Shown: positions 49,565 through 60,657 of the stretch, in pieces
How positions within the stretch are numbered: position 1 is the first letter of the stretch
How the letters are laid out: every line of letters starts with the position of its first letter
Assembly (NCBI GenBank): GCA_030674185.1
Contig: JAPXFY010000013.1
Location: 44,684,964 to 44,748,963 of the forward strand
DNA length: 64,000 nt
Source: Monoplex corrugatus
Lineage: Eukaryota > Mollusca > Gastropoda > Littorinimorpha > Ranellidae
Reading direction: 5' to 3'
The notes under the pieces: generated by a model
The model's input: the letters and a program-made list of their open reading frames with translations, nothing else
Databases searched by the model: none
Told to the model about the DNA's origin: nothing
Position numbers and translations under genes: made by a program

Positions 49565-49574
49565 GTATATGATC

Positions 49575-49645
49575 ATTTCACCTTTTCACTGTCTTAAACT
49601 GACCAGTGATGAGCTTCCTGTGGAACAAAGAAGTGAAAGGGTTAA
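49575..49645. mobile_element. R3 MITE, worn short copy
   Basis: The sequence tttcaccttttcactgtctt, gatgagcttcctgtggaaca and gaagtgaaagggttaag is recognisable as a minimal R3 hairpin. Confidence 0.5.
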
Positions 49646-49881
49646 GTTTGTTTTAGCAGGGTTGAATTTCAGCAGAACAATGACAGCTTTGTACATGTGC
49701 AGTGAACCACTTCCCCTCTTCTCTGTAAAAAGAAATGTGTCACGACAAGACACAGCGTAATGGTGCCCTCTTCTTCCCCATCGTTAAAATTTTCCTTTTT
49801 ACTTCTAATAAAAGAAATGCTAACAAACACCTGGATCATGATCTTTCACACAATCTGGTTTCGAAATAAATTTTTTTTAAA

Positions 49882-49893
49882 ATGCACACACAT

Positions 49894-49958
<65 letters not shown>

Positions 49959-49978
49959 GACACACACACACACACACA

Positions 49979-50034
<56 letters not shown>
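49882..50034. repeat. (AC)n microsatellite
   Basis: AC repeats with two catggac interruptions. Confidence 0.95.
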
Positions 50035-50207
50035 ACGTTGGAATGGGAAACTTCCACCACCATAGAAAGGATCACAAAATACATACAGGGATAGTGTCAT
50101 GTGCAGTACGTTTCTATAGGCCACCCTGCTCCATCCCATTTTCTTTCTTACAGGGTAGGGGACAGCATGGTGGCCACAGAACTTGCTCACAACAGCACTT
50201 ATGCACA

Positions 50208-50328
50208 ATCTGTCGATGGCCATACCGCATTGAAAACATCGGTCGGTGCCAAATCACAAAGTCAGGCAATGATGAGCACCTGCCAGTACTTGGATGGGTG
50301 ATCATCTGGAAACATTAGGGGCTGCTTG
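50208..50328 (+). pseudogene. 5S rRNA-like pseudogene or 5S-derived SINE head
   Basis: Starts gtcgatggccataccgcatt (compare 5S GTCTACGGCCATACCACGCT), has tgatgagcacctgccagtac where 5S carries its intermediate element, and keeps the box C region almost intact (agtacttggatgggtgatca, tctggaaacattaggggctg). Length and order fit 5S rRNA over about 115 bases, but many positions in the middle are changed, so it is unlikely to be a functional gene. Whether it heads a SINE cannot be decided from one copy. Confidence 0.75.
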
Positions 50329-50334
50329 TGCGTC

Positions 50335-51270
50335 CAAACACACATACACACAAAGTATGGTCGACAAACAGACGGGTAACCACTTCTGTGCCCTGGATTG
50401 TTACTGTTTCTTGTGGAGGAAAGAAACATTGCTTTGCCTTGATACACCACTCTTCTCCACCCAGCTGTAAATAGGAACCTGTTCCTCTTTAGAGATATGG
50501 ACAGCAAAGCAATGGAGTAAGGTACACAGCAAACATCCTCATAATGCTGACATTAAGGCAAGTTGAGGTCTCTACTGCCATGATCCTGAACAACTGCAAC
50601 TGTTTTTGTGTCTTTATTTGGCTGGCTGGTCGGCTGGTGCATTCAAGAATGGTTCTGCTTCAAATGTTCAGCCCGATGGTCTGAATGAAGGATTAGCTTT
50701 TTATCAAATCCTCACGTCCCAGACCTAATCTTCCAGAAGAGCTACACAAGACAACTGAACAGTGGACAAAACTCTGGAATGGAAACTGTGGTCCTGTCTG
50801 GCACAAACATTCATCTGTGTGGGACAGCCCCACCTGTTGTATTGTGCTGGAGCAGATGGCAGTGTACAGCACGATCAGGTTTCCTTTTCTTTCTTTCATT
50901 TGTCTACTTGTACCATAATGGGTATTACGGGGCAAAAAGCAGATTGTCAGCAGCGACCTGAGAGGTCTGAACTGAAGAAATGTCCTGAGACATCAAAGTC
51001 TCTTTAATGTTGTTGATCCAGGTCTTTCTCGGTCTGCCTCATGCTTTGAATTCAGACAATTTCACCTAGGTTAATATTCTGTGTAGAGTATAAAGATCAA
51101 CGAATAAAACTGAAGTGAGTAACCAGTTCCTGTAGAATAGCAAATAGACCAACTCCTTGACAAATCATTTATAAATAGTCAACTTCAAGATTGTCACAAA
51201 AGTTCTAAAGCATCAGTCACCAAAAAACATGTTTTAAGAAACCACGCCACAACAACTGTTTCCCGCTGGC
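50335..51270. other. Intron sequence without recognised gene
   Basis: Contains short open frames only (for example 50762-51007 on plus) with no recognisable domain. Confidence 0.45.
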
Positions 51271-51457
51271 CTCAGATCTGAAAATGCACACCCAGAGTTA
51301 CGACAGCAGTTGAACAATAAATATGTACGTTTCTCTCCAATGCATTATTCATGGCCAGAAGGTCACATGCATAATTCAACCCTATCGGGAGAAAGAGGAC
51401 AGTGAAAAGTGTGTTGCCAGATGACATTATCACTGTCTGTAACAAACAGGCAGTCCC

Positions 51458-51584
51458 ACACACACATATGCGCACATATACGCGTGCACGCACACACATG
51501 AACGCACGCACACACACACGCACAAACACACACACACACACAAACACGCACAAGCACACACACACACATGCGTGTGCACGTGCA

Positions 51585-51673
<89 letters not shown>

Positions 51674-51692
51674 TACACACAAACGCAGGACT
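51458..51692. repeat. (AC)n/(ACGC)n microsatellite
   Basis: AC repeats with ACGC and ACAA interruptions. Confidence 0.95.
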
Positions 51693-51767
51693 TAAATCAA
51701 CAATGCTTTAGTGAAAATGTGAGATCTCCTTTCACAACAAAGGAAAAGTGGGATTTAAATTGACAAT

Positions 51768-52275
51768 GATTGGGGGGGGGGGGGGGGGAATGTTGAATTT
51801 ATATCCACAATGATGGATAGAAACTGTGGGGTTTAACTCCACAATGACGGAGAGAAAATGTGGGATTTAAATCTATAAAGGGAAAGTAAGATTCCAGTCC
51901 ATAATAATGTGGGAGGGCGTAGACAAATGTACGATTAAATTCAACAGTGATGGAGGCAAAATGAGAGATTTATATCTGCAATGATCGGAGTAAAATGTGG
52001 GATTTAAATCCACAAAGGGAAGGTAGGATTCACATCCAACACAACAGAGGGAAAATGAGATTTCAACCCATATCAGTTCATAGTTGGGTCACATTTAAAT
52101 CTACTACAACAACCAAGAGAGAACAGATTTCAAATCCACAACAGTAAAAAGGCAAAAGACTTAAAAAGTTAAATCCACAACGATTAAGAGGCAAAGGATT
52201 TAAACCCACAACAGTTAAGAGGCAAAGGATTTATTGCAAAGGATTTTAATTAATCCACACAAGGAGAGAGGTAAG
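51768..52275. repeat. Degenerate tandem repeat (gggatttaaatccacaatga type)
   Basis: Around ten irregular units of about 35 to 50 bases with variants of gtgggatttaaatccacaat and gatggagagaaaatg. The core tttaaatccaca is partly palindromic. It begins with a long G run at 51771-51788. Confidence 0.8.
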
Positions 52276-52510
52276 GGCCCCAAATGCAGAAGACTGTAGC
52301 ACTTTAGGCATTGTGCAAGTCAGATTGGGTTGTGTTAACAACAAGAGGTTAGGTCAGTAAACTGGCTGATACGAACAGCCAGCCGTGAACCCTCAGCACA
52401 TAATTCAGCCCCCCTGTCTGTTCCCTAATTCATCTGTCAACACCTTCCCGCCCCCCCCCCCCCCCCCCCACACGTTTCAAACTAACAAAACCACTGTTGT
52501 CAATTTGTGC

Positions 52511-52701
52511 TTAATCTTTTGACTCCTGCACCCTGTCCACCAGCATCCTGCATTGTCAACCATGCTACCAAAGCAAACTTAACCCTTTGACTCCCTCACC
52601 CTATCCACCAGCTTCCTGCAGGAAACTGGTGGTTAGGGTAAGGGAGTCAAAGAGTTAAGTTTTTGCAGTTGGTAGATAGTGTGCGGGAGTCCAAGAGTTA
52701 A
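52511..52701. mobile_element. R3 foldback MITE between alternative exons B and C
   Basis: Full-length copy: ttaatcttttgactcctgca ... gggagtccaagagttaa, with an inner hairpin around cttcctgcaggaaactggtg. It lies in the 4 kb intron between the TM2 exon copies B and C. Confidence 0.85.
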
Positions 52702-53044
52702 ACTTACTTGTTCAGCTAAGATTGTGAAAAAGAATCCTGAAGATTACTCAAATCTTTGATCAAACGGATCATTAGCAACAGATTCTTACACAGCCAGAAA
52801 CAACTATAGTGATATTTTGAACAAAGGGAATAAAACTGTGCTGAGAGAACACAGGCTGATCACAGCAATGCAAGCATGAGTATTCGTGCAAAAAGAAAGG
52901 TCCAAAAATTAGTGGATACATGTAAGTGAAAAAAGAAAAGACTGCTGGAAGCTAGGGAGGGCAGCGACAGTAAGAAAGGCACCATGAGACAGCCACAACC
53001 TTCTACAAAAAGATAGAGAATAAAACAATAAGTGGAAGACACCA

Positions 53045-53300
53045 TCACAAAACCAGCAGAAGGTACCACAGCACTCAAAGGGCAGAGGCTCCAGACAGCT
53101 CACACTTACAAAATCATCAATGGCTTCCTTGATGGCTGAAATGCTGAGCACGAAGACCAAGGGAATGACGGTGGCGACGGGGTTGAGAGAAGACACTGCC
53201 GGTATCAACTGGCACATCACAAGCAATACACAAAACATTTAACTATCAGTCACATAGGAAGAGAATTCCATCCTTCCTGTCCCTGTGGCTACAAAATCAA
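53045..53300. repeat. Segmental duplication unit carrying exon B
   Basis: Intron sequence on both sides of exon B matches that around exon A (53798-54055): cactcaaagggcagaggctc versus cactcaaagagcaatggctc on one side, and aacatttaactatcagtcac versus gcatttaactatcacctgca on the other. The duplicated unit is thus about 250 bases. Confidence 0.75.
53110..53208 (-). CDS. P4-ATPase alternative TM2 exon, copy B
   Basis: This 99-base, phase 0-0 exon encodes LIPAVSSLNPVATVIP through AIKEAIDDF, again 33 residues. The acceptor is gtgccag and the donor is gtaagtg. The copy is intact, without stops or broken splice sites. Joining it between the exons at 55377-55490 and 27973-28107 gives a continuous ATP8B-like TM1-TM2 region (LILQ|LIPA...DDF|QRHRSD). 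It lies 654 bases downstream of copy A in transcript order. Its surrounding intron shares recognisable sequence with that of copy A, including a stretch close to cactcaaagrgca just past the donor. Confidence 0.88.
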
Positions 53301-53689
53301 AACAAACTTTCAGCATGGTTACAATACTTGCCATACTCCTATTTTTTCTCACCAAGCTCGCATTATGCAGGCCTGCTAAACATAACAGTATACAGCCCTG
53401 AATGTGGCCAGTAATTTGGTGAATATGTGACCAATTTTTGTCGTACAGTAACAAAAAACAAAGCAACCAAAAACAGGGACTATTCACACAGGTGATCCAT
53501 CCTTTACATTGCATCATGTGTCTTATGCCAACACCAATCTATCTTCTAACACTGACCGAACTACACGCTGCCAAAACAAAAACAGCATAGTGATCAGCAC
53601 CATCAATGCTACACACTATGGAGCGGTAAAAAAGAAGACACTGATTCAGATTTCAACGGGAGCAAGTGAGGGTTGCAACACTTAGAAAG

Positions 53690-53800
53690 TCGTCAGCAAT
53701 ATGAAAAAGAAAAAAGCTGAAGTGGTCGTCAGCAACACGAAGAAGAAAAAAGCTGAAATGGTCGTCAGCAACACGAAGAAAAAAGCTGAAGACATCAATG
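53690..53800. repeat. Short tandem repeat between exons A and B
   Basis: Three copies of a unit of about 36 to 39 bases, ggtcgtcagcaacacgaaga followed by agaaaaaagctgaa, starting 63 bases from exon A on its donor side. Confidence 0.85.
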
Positions 53801-54055
53801 TGGAGCCAGCTCAAGTTACCATGGCACTCAAAGAGCAATGGCTCCAGGAGACACACACTTACAAAATCATCAATGGCTTCCTTTAAGGCGGAAACACTGA
53901 GAACGAAGACCAAGGGGATGACTGTGGCAACGGCATCGAGAGAAGATATTGCTGGTATCAACTGGCATGTTACAAACAAACAAAAAGCATTTAACTATCA
54001 CCTGCAAGGAAAGTCTGATCCATTGTCCCTGCCTGTAAAAGATTGGACATCAACG
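53798..54055. repeat. Segmental duplication unit carrying exon A
   Basis: Counterpart of 53045-53300; see that entry for the shared intron landmarks. Confidence 0.75.
53863..53961 (-). CDS. P4-ATPase alternative TM2 exon, copy A
   Basis: This 99-base, phase 0-0 exon encodes 33 residues beginning LIPAISSLDAVATVIP and ending ALKEAIDDF. It covers the TM1-TM2 turn, TM2 and the conserved Lys-(Glu/Asp)-Ala...Asp-Asp segment. The acceptor is atgccag and the donor is gtaagtg. It has the same length, phase and donor as copies B (53110-53208) and C (48971-49069). It differs from B at 5 of 33 residues, and its flanking intron sequence also resembles that of B, so A and B are a recent duplication. Since TM2 is needed once, the copies are most simply read as mutually exclusive exons. 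Transcript support is not available here. Confidence 0.88.
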
Positions 54056-54184
54056 TAACAAATCTGTTTGGTTGCTGTAAACACTGCTGTATAGACGATT
54101 GTGATTCTCAATTCCTCCAGTCCTCACACCAAGCCTGCTCTGTTTGCCAGTATCATCAACACACAATATCAAACTGCACTAATC

Positions 54185-54500
54185 CAGGCTGAATCCTGTT
54201 TATGACAACAGGCTTCTGACTGGAATGCCTATGGTTCGATCCTGCCTGACAGTACCATGTGAGTAAGTGGTGGAGATCTTTCTGCTTTCTGGCGGCTCCT
54301 CAAGGGTAAAAGATGATTTTTCTGATCTCCAAATCAACAGCAGACGTGCTTGTGCCTGTACCTACTCTGTGTATACATACACACAGAATGTCAAATACAC
54401 ATCCTGTAAATATCCTGTAAACCATGTCAATGTTCCAAGTATGAATGCCCCTGAAAACGGACTATCACCACCCACCACAGTATGCAGTATGTGCAAAAAG
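54185..54500 (+). mobile_element. R5 tRNA-derived SINE-like copy
   Basis: The worn head aggcttctgactggaatgcc and a box B-like atggttcgatcctgcc are followed by a body with ggtggagatctttctgcttt, tgtgtatacatacacacaga, catcctgtaaatatcctgta and cccctgaaaacggac. Confidence 0.65.
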
Positions 54501-54814
54501 TAGACCAAACAATCACATCAACAACATAATAACCATATCAGAGTCAACACTGCTCTGAACACAACTCACAAAAGAAGAAGGCTGGAAGATAAAAAAAATG
54601 TCATTGCACTTTTCATGTTCTGTAACATTTGTACACCTGTCCACAGCACTCATGTCAAAATGTCTCCTTTCATCTTTCACAAGACAATCAAGACATATTA
54701 ACGATTAAAAAACAAGATGATCAAGAAATATCAACAAACAAAATAGACAATCAAGACACATCAACAGTTTTCTGTTTCCTTCTAATAAAACAAACAGCAG
54801 AGAGTATGAAATCT

Positions 54815-54925
54815 ATACCCTTTCACACCCCCTCACCCTACCTAACAGCTTCCTGCAGTATTCTGCCAGATGTGGCACATATGGAACTATCCAAGTGTAA
54901 CTGATTCTTGTTGAAATAAATATAT
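54815..54925. mobile_element. R3 fragment joined to R1 tail
   Basis: The R3 piece (accctttcacaccccctcac ... agcttcctgcag) ends where an R1 tail begins (attctgccagatgtggcaca, ggaactatccaagtgtaact). Confidence 0.6.
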
Positions 54926-55140
54926 TCAAACTGAAATGGATAAAAAAAAAAAGAAAAGAATACCAAACAGATGGCAGATCCTTGCTATACTTTTACCAGT
55001 TTGATGTTTTAAAATTTGGGCCAGTCTTACTATAAAACTGAACCATGACAGTTAAAACCTATGCATGCTCAAATAGAATCAATTTTTTGCATTTAGAAAT
55101 TTGGCAAGATTCCAACCATAGAAAAGAAATCTATACTAAT

Positions 55141-55142
<2 letters not shown>

Positions 55143-55202
<60 letters not shown>

Positions 55203-55206
55203 CACA

Positions 55207-55280
<74 letters not shown>

Positions 55281-55281
55281 C
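55143..55281. repeat. (AC)n microsatellite
   Basis: AC tracts with short interruptions, about 100 bases from the TM1 exon on its donor side. Confidence 0.95.
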
Positions 55282-55376
55282 ATTTCTGGGTAACATTTAA
55301 ACAACAAAAAATATCCAAGTTACTTGGTGAATAATCAAAAATATAACATGAAATAAAAAAAAGAATGAGTTCTCAC

Positions 55377-55490
55377 CTGCAAAATAAGCAGTCCCAGAAA
55401 GTAAGCATTGGCGAGGCGCTGAAACTGTTCAAACAGGTTCTTGGGCACAAAGGTGATGATGTTGTATTTGGACGTGGTGATTTTGTTTTG
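55377..55490 (-). CDS. P4-ATPase exon: TM1
   Basis: This 114-base, phase 0-0 exon encodes 38 residues: a basic [20 protein letters not shown] stretch, then TM1 with [12 protein letters not shown] at the end. ITTSKYN and NLFEQFQR are hallmark P4-ATPase segments. The acceptor is ttttcag and the donor is gtgaga. It ends exactly after the Gln that closes TM1, so the following residue is supplied by whichever of the three downstream 99-base exons is joined. In the ATP8A/Drs2 group the equivalent two positions are the Gln-Gln pair implicated in phosphatidylserine recognition. Confidence 0.95.
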
Positions 55491-55964
55491 CTGAAAACAT
55501 GAACAGACACATGCATAAGCTGAGAAGCAACAAGTATGTTTCAGAGTTATTCAAACTGACCGGTTCACTTCTGTTCACAGGTCAGTAGAAAAGTGGGGAA
55601 GGGAGAAAAGGGGCAAGCAGAGGACAGAGACAAAAAAGAGACAAGATACCAACCGTCAGACACAGGGGCAGTCCAAGGAATTGACAAAAAGGAAGAGTAA
55701 AAAGGTTGGGGGGGGGGGGGGTAAATACAGATCCACATGGATGGGACGGGGGTGATTTAAATCTACTAAAGCACAAAATGGGTATCAGTCGTCACTGACA
55801 CTGAAAAGGGCAATTTTTTTTAGATCTTCTACAGAAGTGAACAGAGATCTTCTCTCTAAAGGCCTGGGTTATAGCAATACCACTGTTACCAGTACAATAT
55901 TTATAGTTTTACAGAGTGCAGTTCAACTCTCCACTCAGATATGAAAATCATAAAAATATACTTC

Positions 55965-56115
55965 AAGAGGCATGTTAGTTAAGTGGTTAGGACATCAGAG
56001 TTCCAAACAGAAAGTCTGAGCTGAATCCCACCAGGGTAATGCCTGGCGGATAACTGGTGGAGATTTTTTTCTTCTCCCGGGACAACATCTGTGCAGACCT
56101 TATTGTGCCTGAACC
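55965..56115 (+). mobile_element. R5 tRNA-derived SINE-like copy (head and first body part)
   Basis: The head aggcatgttagttaagtggt and taggacatcagagttccaaa with box B-like tgagctgaatccca is the best Ser-tRNA-like head of the family. The body starts ggtggagatttttttcttct and ends gtgcctgaaccccctttga. Confidence 0.7.
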
Positions 56116-56116
56116 C

Positions 56117-56393
56117 CCTTTGAGTCTGACTCCAGCACTCTGTACACCAGCACCCTGCATTGTCAATCATGCTAGCAAAGTAAAAACATCTTTGATTACC
56201 TCACCCTATCCACCAGCTTCCTCAAAGTAAAAACTTAACCCTTTGAATCCTTCACCCTATCCAACAGCTCTTCCTGCACGAAACTGATGGATGAGGGAGT
56301 CAAACGATTAAGTTTTTGCAAATGGTGGATAGGGTGTCGGAGTCAAAGGGTTAAGTTTTTGCAGATGGTGGACAGGGTGCAGGAGTCAAAGGG
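56117..56393. mobile_element. R3 MITE, extended copy with duplicated halves
   Basis: The longest R3 copy, with two left-type inner segments (cctcaccctatccaccagct and cttcaccctatccaacagct) and two right-type segments (gtcaaagggttaagtttttg twice). It is inserted directly after the R5 fragment. Confidence 0.75.
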
Positions 56394-56564
56394 ATATACA
56401 TGCAGCATGCTTAGTACCGTACATGAACATGGACTATTTTCAAACGATCTGGGCATTATCAGAATTCCAAATGTTTATCACAAACTGTGTTTTGGGTGGT
56501 TAAAAAAAAAAAAAAAAAAAGGCTGAAAGATGGGTGAATCAGAACAGTGAACAAAAAAACTGTG

Positions 56565-56585
56565 TGCGTATGTGTGTGTGTGTGC

Positions 56586-56647
<62 letters not shown>

Positions 56648-56762
56648 TGTGTGTGTGTGTGTATGTGTGTGTGTGTGTGTCTGTGTGTGTCTGTGTGTGT
56701 CTGTGTGTGTGTCTGTGTGTGTGTGTGCGCGTGTGCATGCATGCGTGCATGTGCATGTGTGG
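56565..56762. repeat. (GT)n microsatellite
   Basis: GT repeats with GTCT and GTGC variants, about 95 bases from the exon at 56856-56914 on its donor side. Confidence 0.95.
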
Positions 56763-56855
56763 ACAGACTTACGTTCTGACAGAGGACAGGTCAAAAACTG
56801 CATCTAGTTATTCCAATTTAAAGTTGAATTTCAAAACTCAATTCAGAATACTCAC

Positions 56856-56914
56856 TGCATATTCAAACTGGGCATTATACTCTCCATCATTGACCTTGAC
56901 TCTCCTTTCAATTT
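56856..56914 (-). CDS. P4-ATPase exon: cytosolic segment before TM1
   Basis: This 59-base exon reads IERRVKVNDGEYNAQFEYA, the conserved cytosolic stretch before TM1 in ATP8B proteins. The acceptor is ttttcag and the donor is gtgagt. It begins with two bases that need one base from an upstream exon, so it is internal and not the start of the protein. It ends in phase 0, as the next exon (55377-55490) requires. No upstream exon ending with one spare base was recognised between here and the right edge, so the true start is probably outside the window or in a short exon I cannot identify. Confidence 0.88.
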
Positions 56915-57390
56915 CTGAAAAGACAGGAGATTTTGTACATCTGCTGACAGCAATTTTACATCGTCAAATAATTCATGACATCACAATGTTAAATAATCAA
57001 TGACTTCTCGACTTCACAATGTCAATCACTGATGTCACAACTAACAGAATTACACTGAAAAAATATGAATAATTTACAACAGTAATAATGACAGTACTAT
57101 CATCATTAAAAAGAAAAAGAAGAAAAGGATAAGAAATATTTGCATTTTACTTTTACTTGGTTTGAGACTAAATTCAAAATACCACAACTGTTCTACCACC
57201 CACCCTCACACAGACAACTGGCCCTAGTTAATGATTTCATATACAGTACATGTCAACATTTACACAGAACCAAAAGCACACAACAGGACACAGCTGGAAG
57301 AATCTGGTATACAGTTCTTTACTGCAGCATCCCAATAGCTCCTCACAGAGTTAAGCGACAAGAAGAAGACAATGACTTTCAAATATTTGA
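56915..57390. other. Upstream sequence without recognised exon
   Basis: Searched for a preceding P4-ATPase exon ending with one spare base; none recognised. Confidence 0.4.
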
Positions 57391-57391
57391 A

Positions 57392-58255
<864 letters not shown>

Positions 58256-58259
58256 AACC

Positions 58260-58850
58260 CTACTCATTATCATGATGTGCTCTGCTTCATGGCATTAGCG
58301 ATCATGGCCCTCCATATGAATCTATCCCTTGTTACTGCAAGTACATCTTCCACCCTCTCTGTCCTCAGCCAACCTGCAAGTTTGCCCAATATTTTCTCCC
58401 TGGGTCTACCTGGTGCTCTCTTTCCCTCCAGCTTTCCTGCTGTGACCAGGTGCTCCAATTCCCCTTTCCTCCTAAAATGTCCTATAAATGTTGCTTGTCT
58501 TTTCCTAATCTTCTTTATCAATGATCTTCTTGTGTCTGCCTCCGTCAAGACTGTATCTTTTGTTTTCTTTGCTTCCATGGAACTCTCAACATTCTTCTTA
58601 GAAACCACATCTCAGCTGCCTCAATCTTGTTCTGGCTTTGCTTGTTGACTGTCCACGCCTCACAACCATATAACATTATCAGTTCTACACAACATTCAAG
58701 AACTCTCTTCCTGATGTTAATTGACAGGCATTTGTTGGTAAGAATGCTTTTCATCTTCTTGAATGATGTTTTGGCTTGGCCAATTCTGCTGGCTATTTCT
58801 GATGTACATCTGCCGTCTGGTGAGATGACCGTTCCCAGCAAACCCTAGTA
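58260..58850 (-). pseudogene. RTE-like LINE C-terminal relic
   Basis: The minus strand reads MLGTVISPDGRCTSEIASRI, LECCVELIMLYGCEAWTVNK, WFLRRMLRVPW and then, after a frame change near 58600, EADTRRSLIKKIRKRQATFI, GHFRRKGELEHLV and GRPREKILGKLAGWL. This is the C-terminal part of a non-LTR retrotransposon reverse transcriptase polyprotein with a frameshift. It is related to the relic at 14255-14605. Confidence 0.82.
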
Positions 58851-58924
58851 GTAGTAGCCAAACTGAAAAGCGGGCAGCCAGATCTAATATGTTACCCACT
58901 GATATACAACCTTGGAAGCATCCA

Positions 58925-59373
58925 TGTAACACAAAATACATAACTATACACAACAAACATATTCACGCAATGATACACATCTATATACAACATCTATGTC
59001 ATAACGCAACAAACAAACTTAATTGCAACAACATATCCATACAACAGTACTGATCTCCCACATGAAACAGATCTATATAATATCACAACTGAACACAACA
59101 AACATATCCATACAATAACACACATTTGCACAACAAAATACATGTACATAAAACCACAAACGTATGCAAAAAACATATCCACACAATAACACACACCAAC
59201 AAACGCAAAAAGAAACATCCATAGTAGCAAGAAACTCTGGGGAGAGCCAGACAGCAGAAGGTCCTCAGAGAAGAAACCCCCTTAACTCCTGACACTCTAA
59301 GGGTGCTGGGCCACATCCAGGTAAAACTCCTGGATGCCCCTCTGCTGTCGTATATCCATACAATAACACACAC

Positions 59374-59442
<69 letters not shown>

Positions 59443-59625
59443 ATATCATAACACAATTGTACACAACAAGCTCAGCCATACAATGACAAACACATCCATA
59501 CAATGACAAACACCTGCACACAACAAAAAAACATCTATCTTAATTAACAACTCTACAACACACATATCCATATAACACATCTCCACACAACAAAAAGCAC
59601 TTATATAATAACAAAGAACTCTGTT
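58925..59625. repeat. Degenerate minisatellite interrupted by a unique segment
   Basis: Loose units of about 40 bases sharing catatccatacaataacaca and caacaaacatatccat. A non-repetitive segment at about 59222-59350 (ctctggggagagccagacag ... cctctgctgtcg) interrupts it. An (AC)n tract lies at 59377-59440. Confidence 0.7.
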
Positions 59626-59984
59626 CCACCAACCACATCACAAAGAGCAACTTATGAGATTCTTGATTCTTCAGCTTACAATACAACATACTGCCTGTCT
59701 GCTTAACTCTGATAAGACGGCTTGTATATGGGTCACAAGGGAAACGCTCTTTCGATATGTATTACATAAACAAGGTAATGCAGCTGTTACGTGCAAGCCT
59801 TCATATATCTTGCAAAAGGGTTGGGTTTTGTTTTTCTTTTTGTTTTGATGAACTGAAGGCTGTTTGAAAATAGGCAAGTGCACATGTATCATGCACAAGT
59901 ATGCAAAAACTCTCTCTCGAGCGCACACATATGTATGTATGCACATGTATGCATGTGTGCACAAGCACACATACACACACACAA

Positions 59985-60017
<33 letters not shown>

Positions 60018-60061
60018 TCTCTCTCGCCCTCTCTCGCCCTCTCTCTCTCTCTCTCTCTCTC

Positions 60062-60104
<43 letters not shown>
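59985..60104. repeat. (CT)n/(AC)n compound microsatellite
   Basis: Alternating CT-rich and AC-rich blocks. Confidence 0.9.
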
Positions 60105-60106
<2 letters not shown>

Positions 60107-60345
60107 CCCCCTCCATCAGTCTAAGAAAGACAGCAATGCGCTTTGTGGTTAAAGGACAGAAGGGCGGAGCTCACACCGACAAGAGAGATACGGCCATCCA
60201 TCCCCATCACAAAGCGGATTTTCTCCCTTGATGCCTCACTTCTCTCCCCTTCTTACATATTCCCCTCCTTTTGCTGCCTTCTCTTTTCTCATCCTTGCAT
60301 GTTTCCTTCTTCTATCTACCTGAGTTATCGCTCTCTCTCTCTTTC

Positions 60346-60347
<2 letters not shown>

Positions 60348-60418
<71 letters not shown>
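60348..60418. repeat. (GT)n microsatellite
   Basis: A pure GT run, flanked by CT-rich sequence on the left and a C run on the right. Confidence 0.95.
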
Positions 60419-60420
<2 letters not shown>

Positions 60421-60657
60421 TCTGTTTTGTTTTGTCCCTCCCCCCCCCCCCGTTTTCTTCCTTTTCTTCCCTCCTCTTATAAATTAATTCTCTGGGGAGG
60501 ATTGCATCACATATTGGCAAAAATCCCAAACTGGTGGTAATGTTACTATACACAGGCACACATGACGAAACACTTTTGGTACTGGTGTCTGTTTCTGTTA
60601 CTGTTCTTTCTGTTAAAACCAAGGGGAAATGATTCAAAACAGACCAAGGTGGTATGC

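Noticed and set aside
50762..51007. Plus-strand 81-codon frame as a small gene
   Set aside because: No recognisable domain, no splice context and ordinary length for a chance frame.
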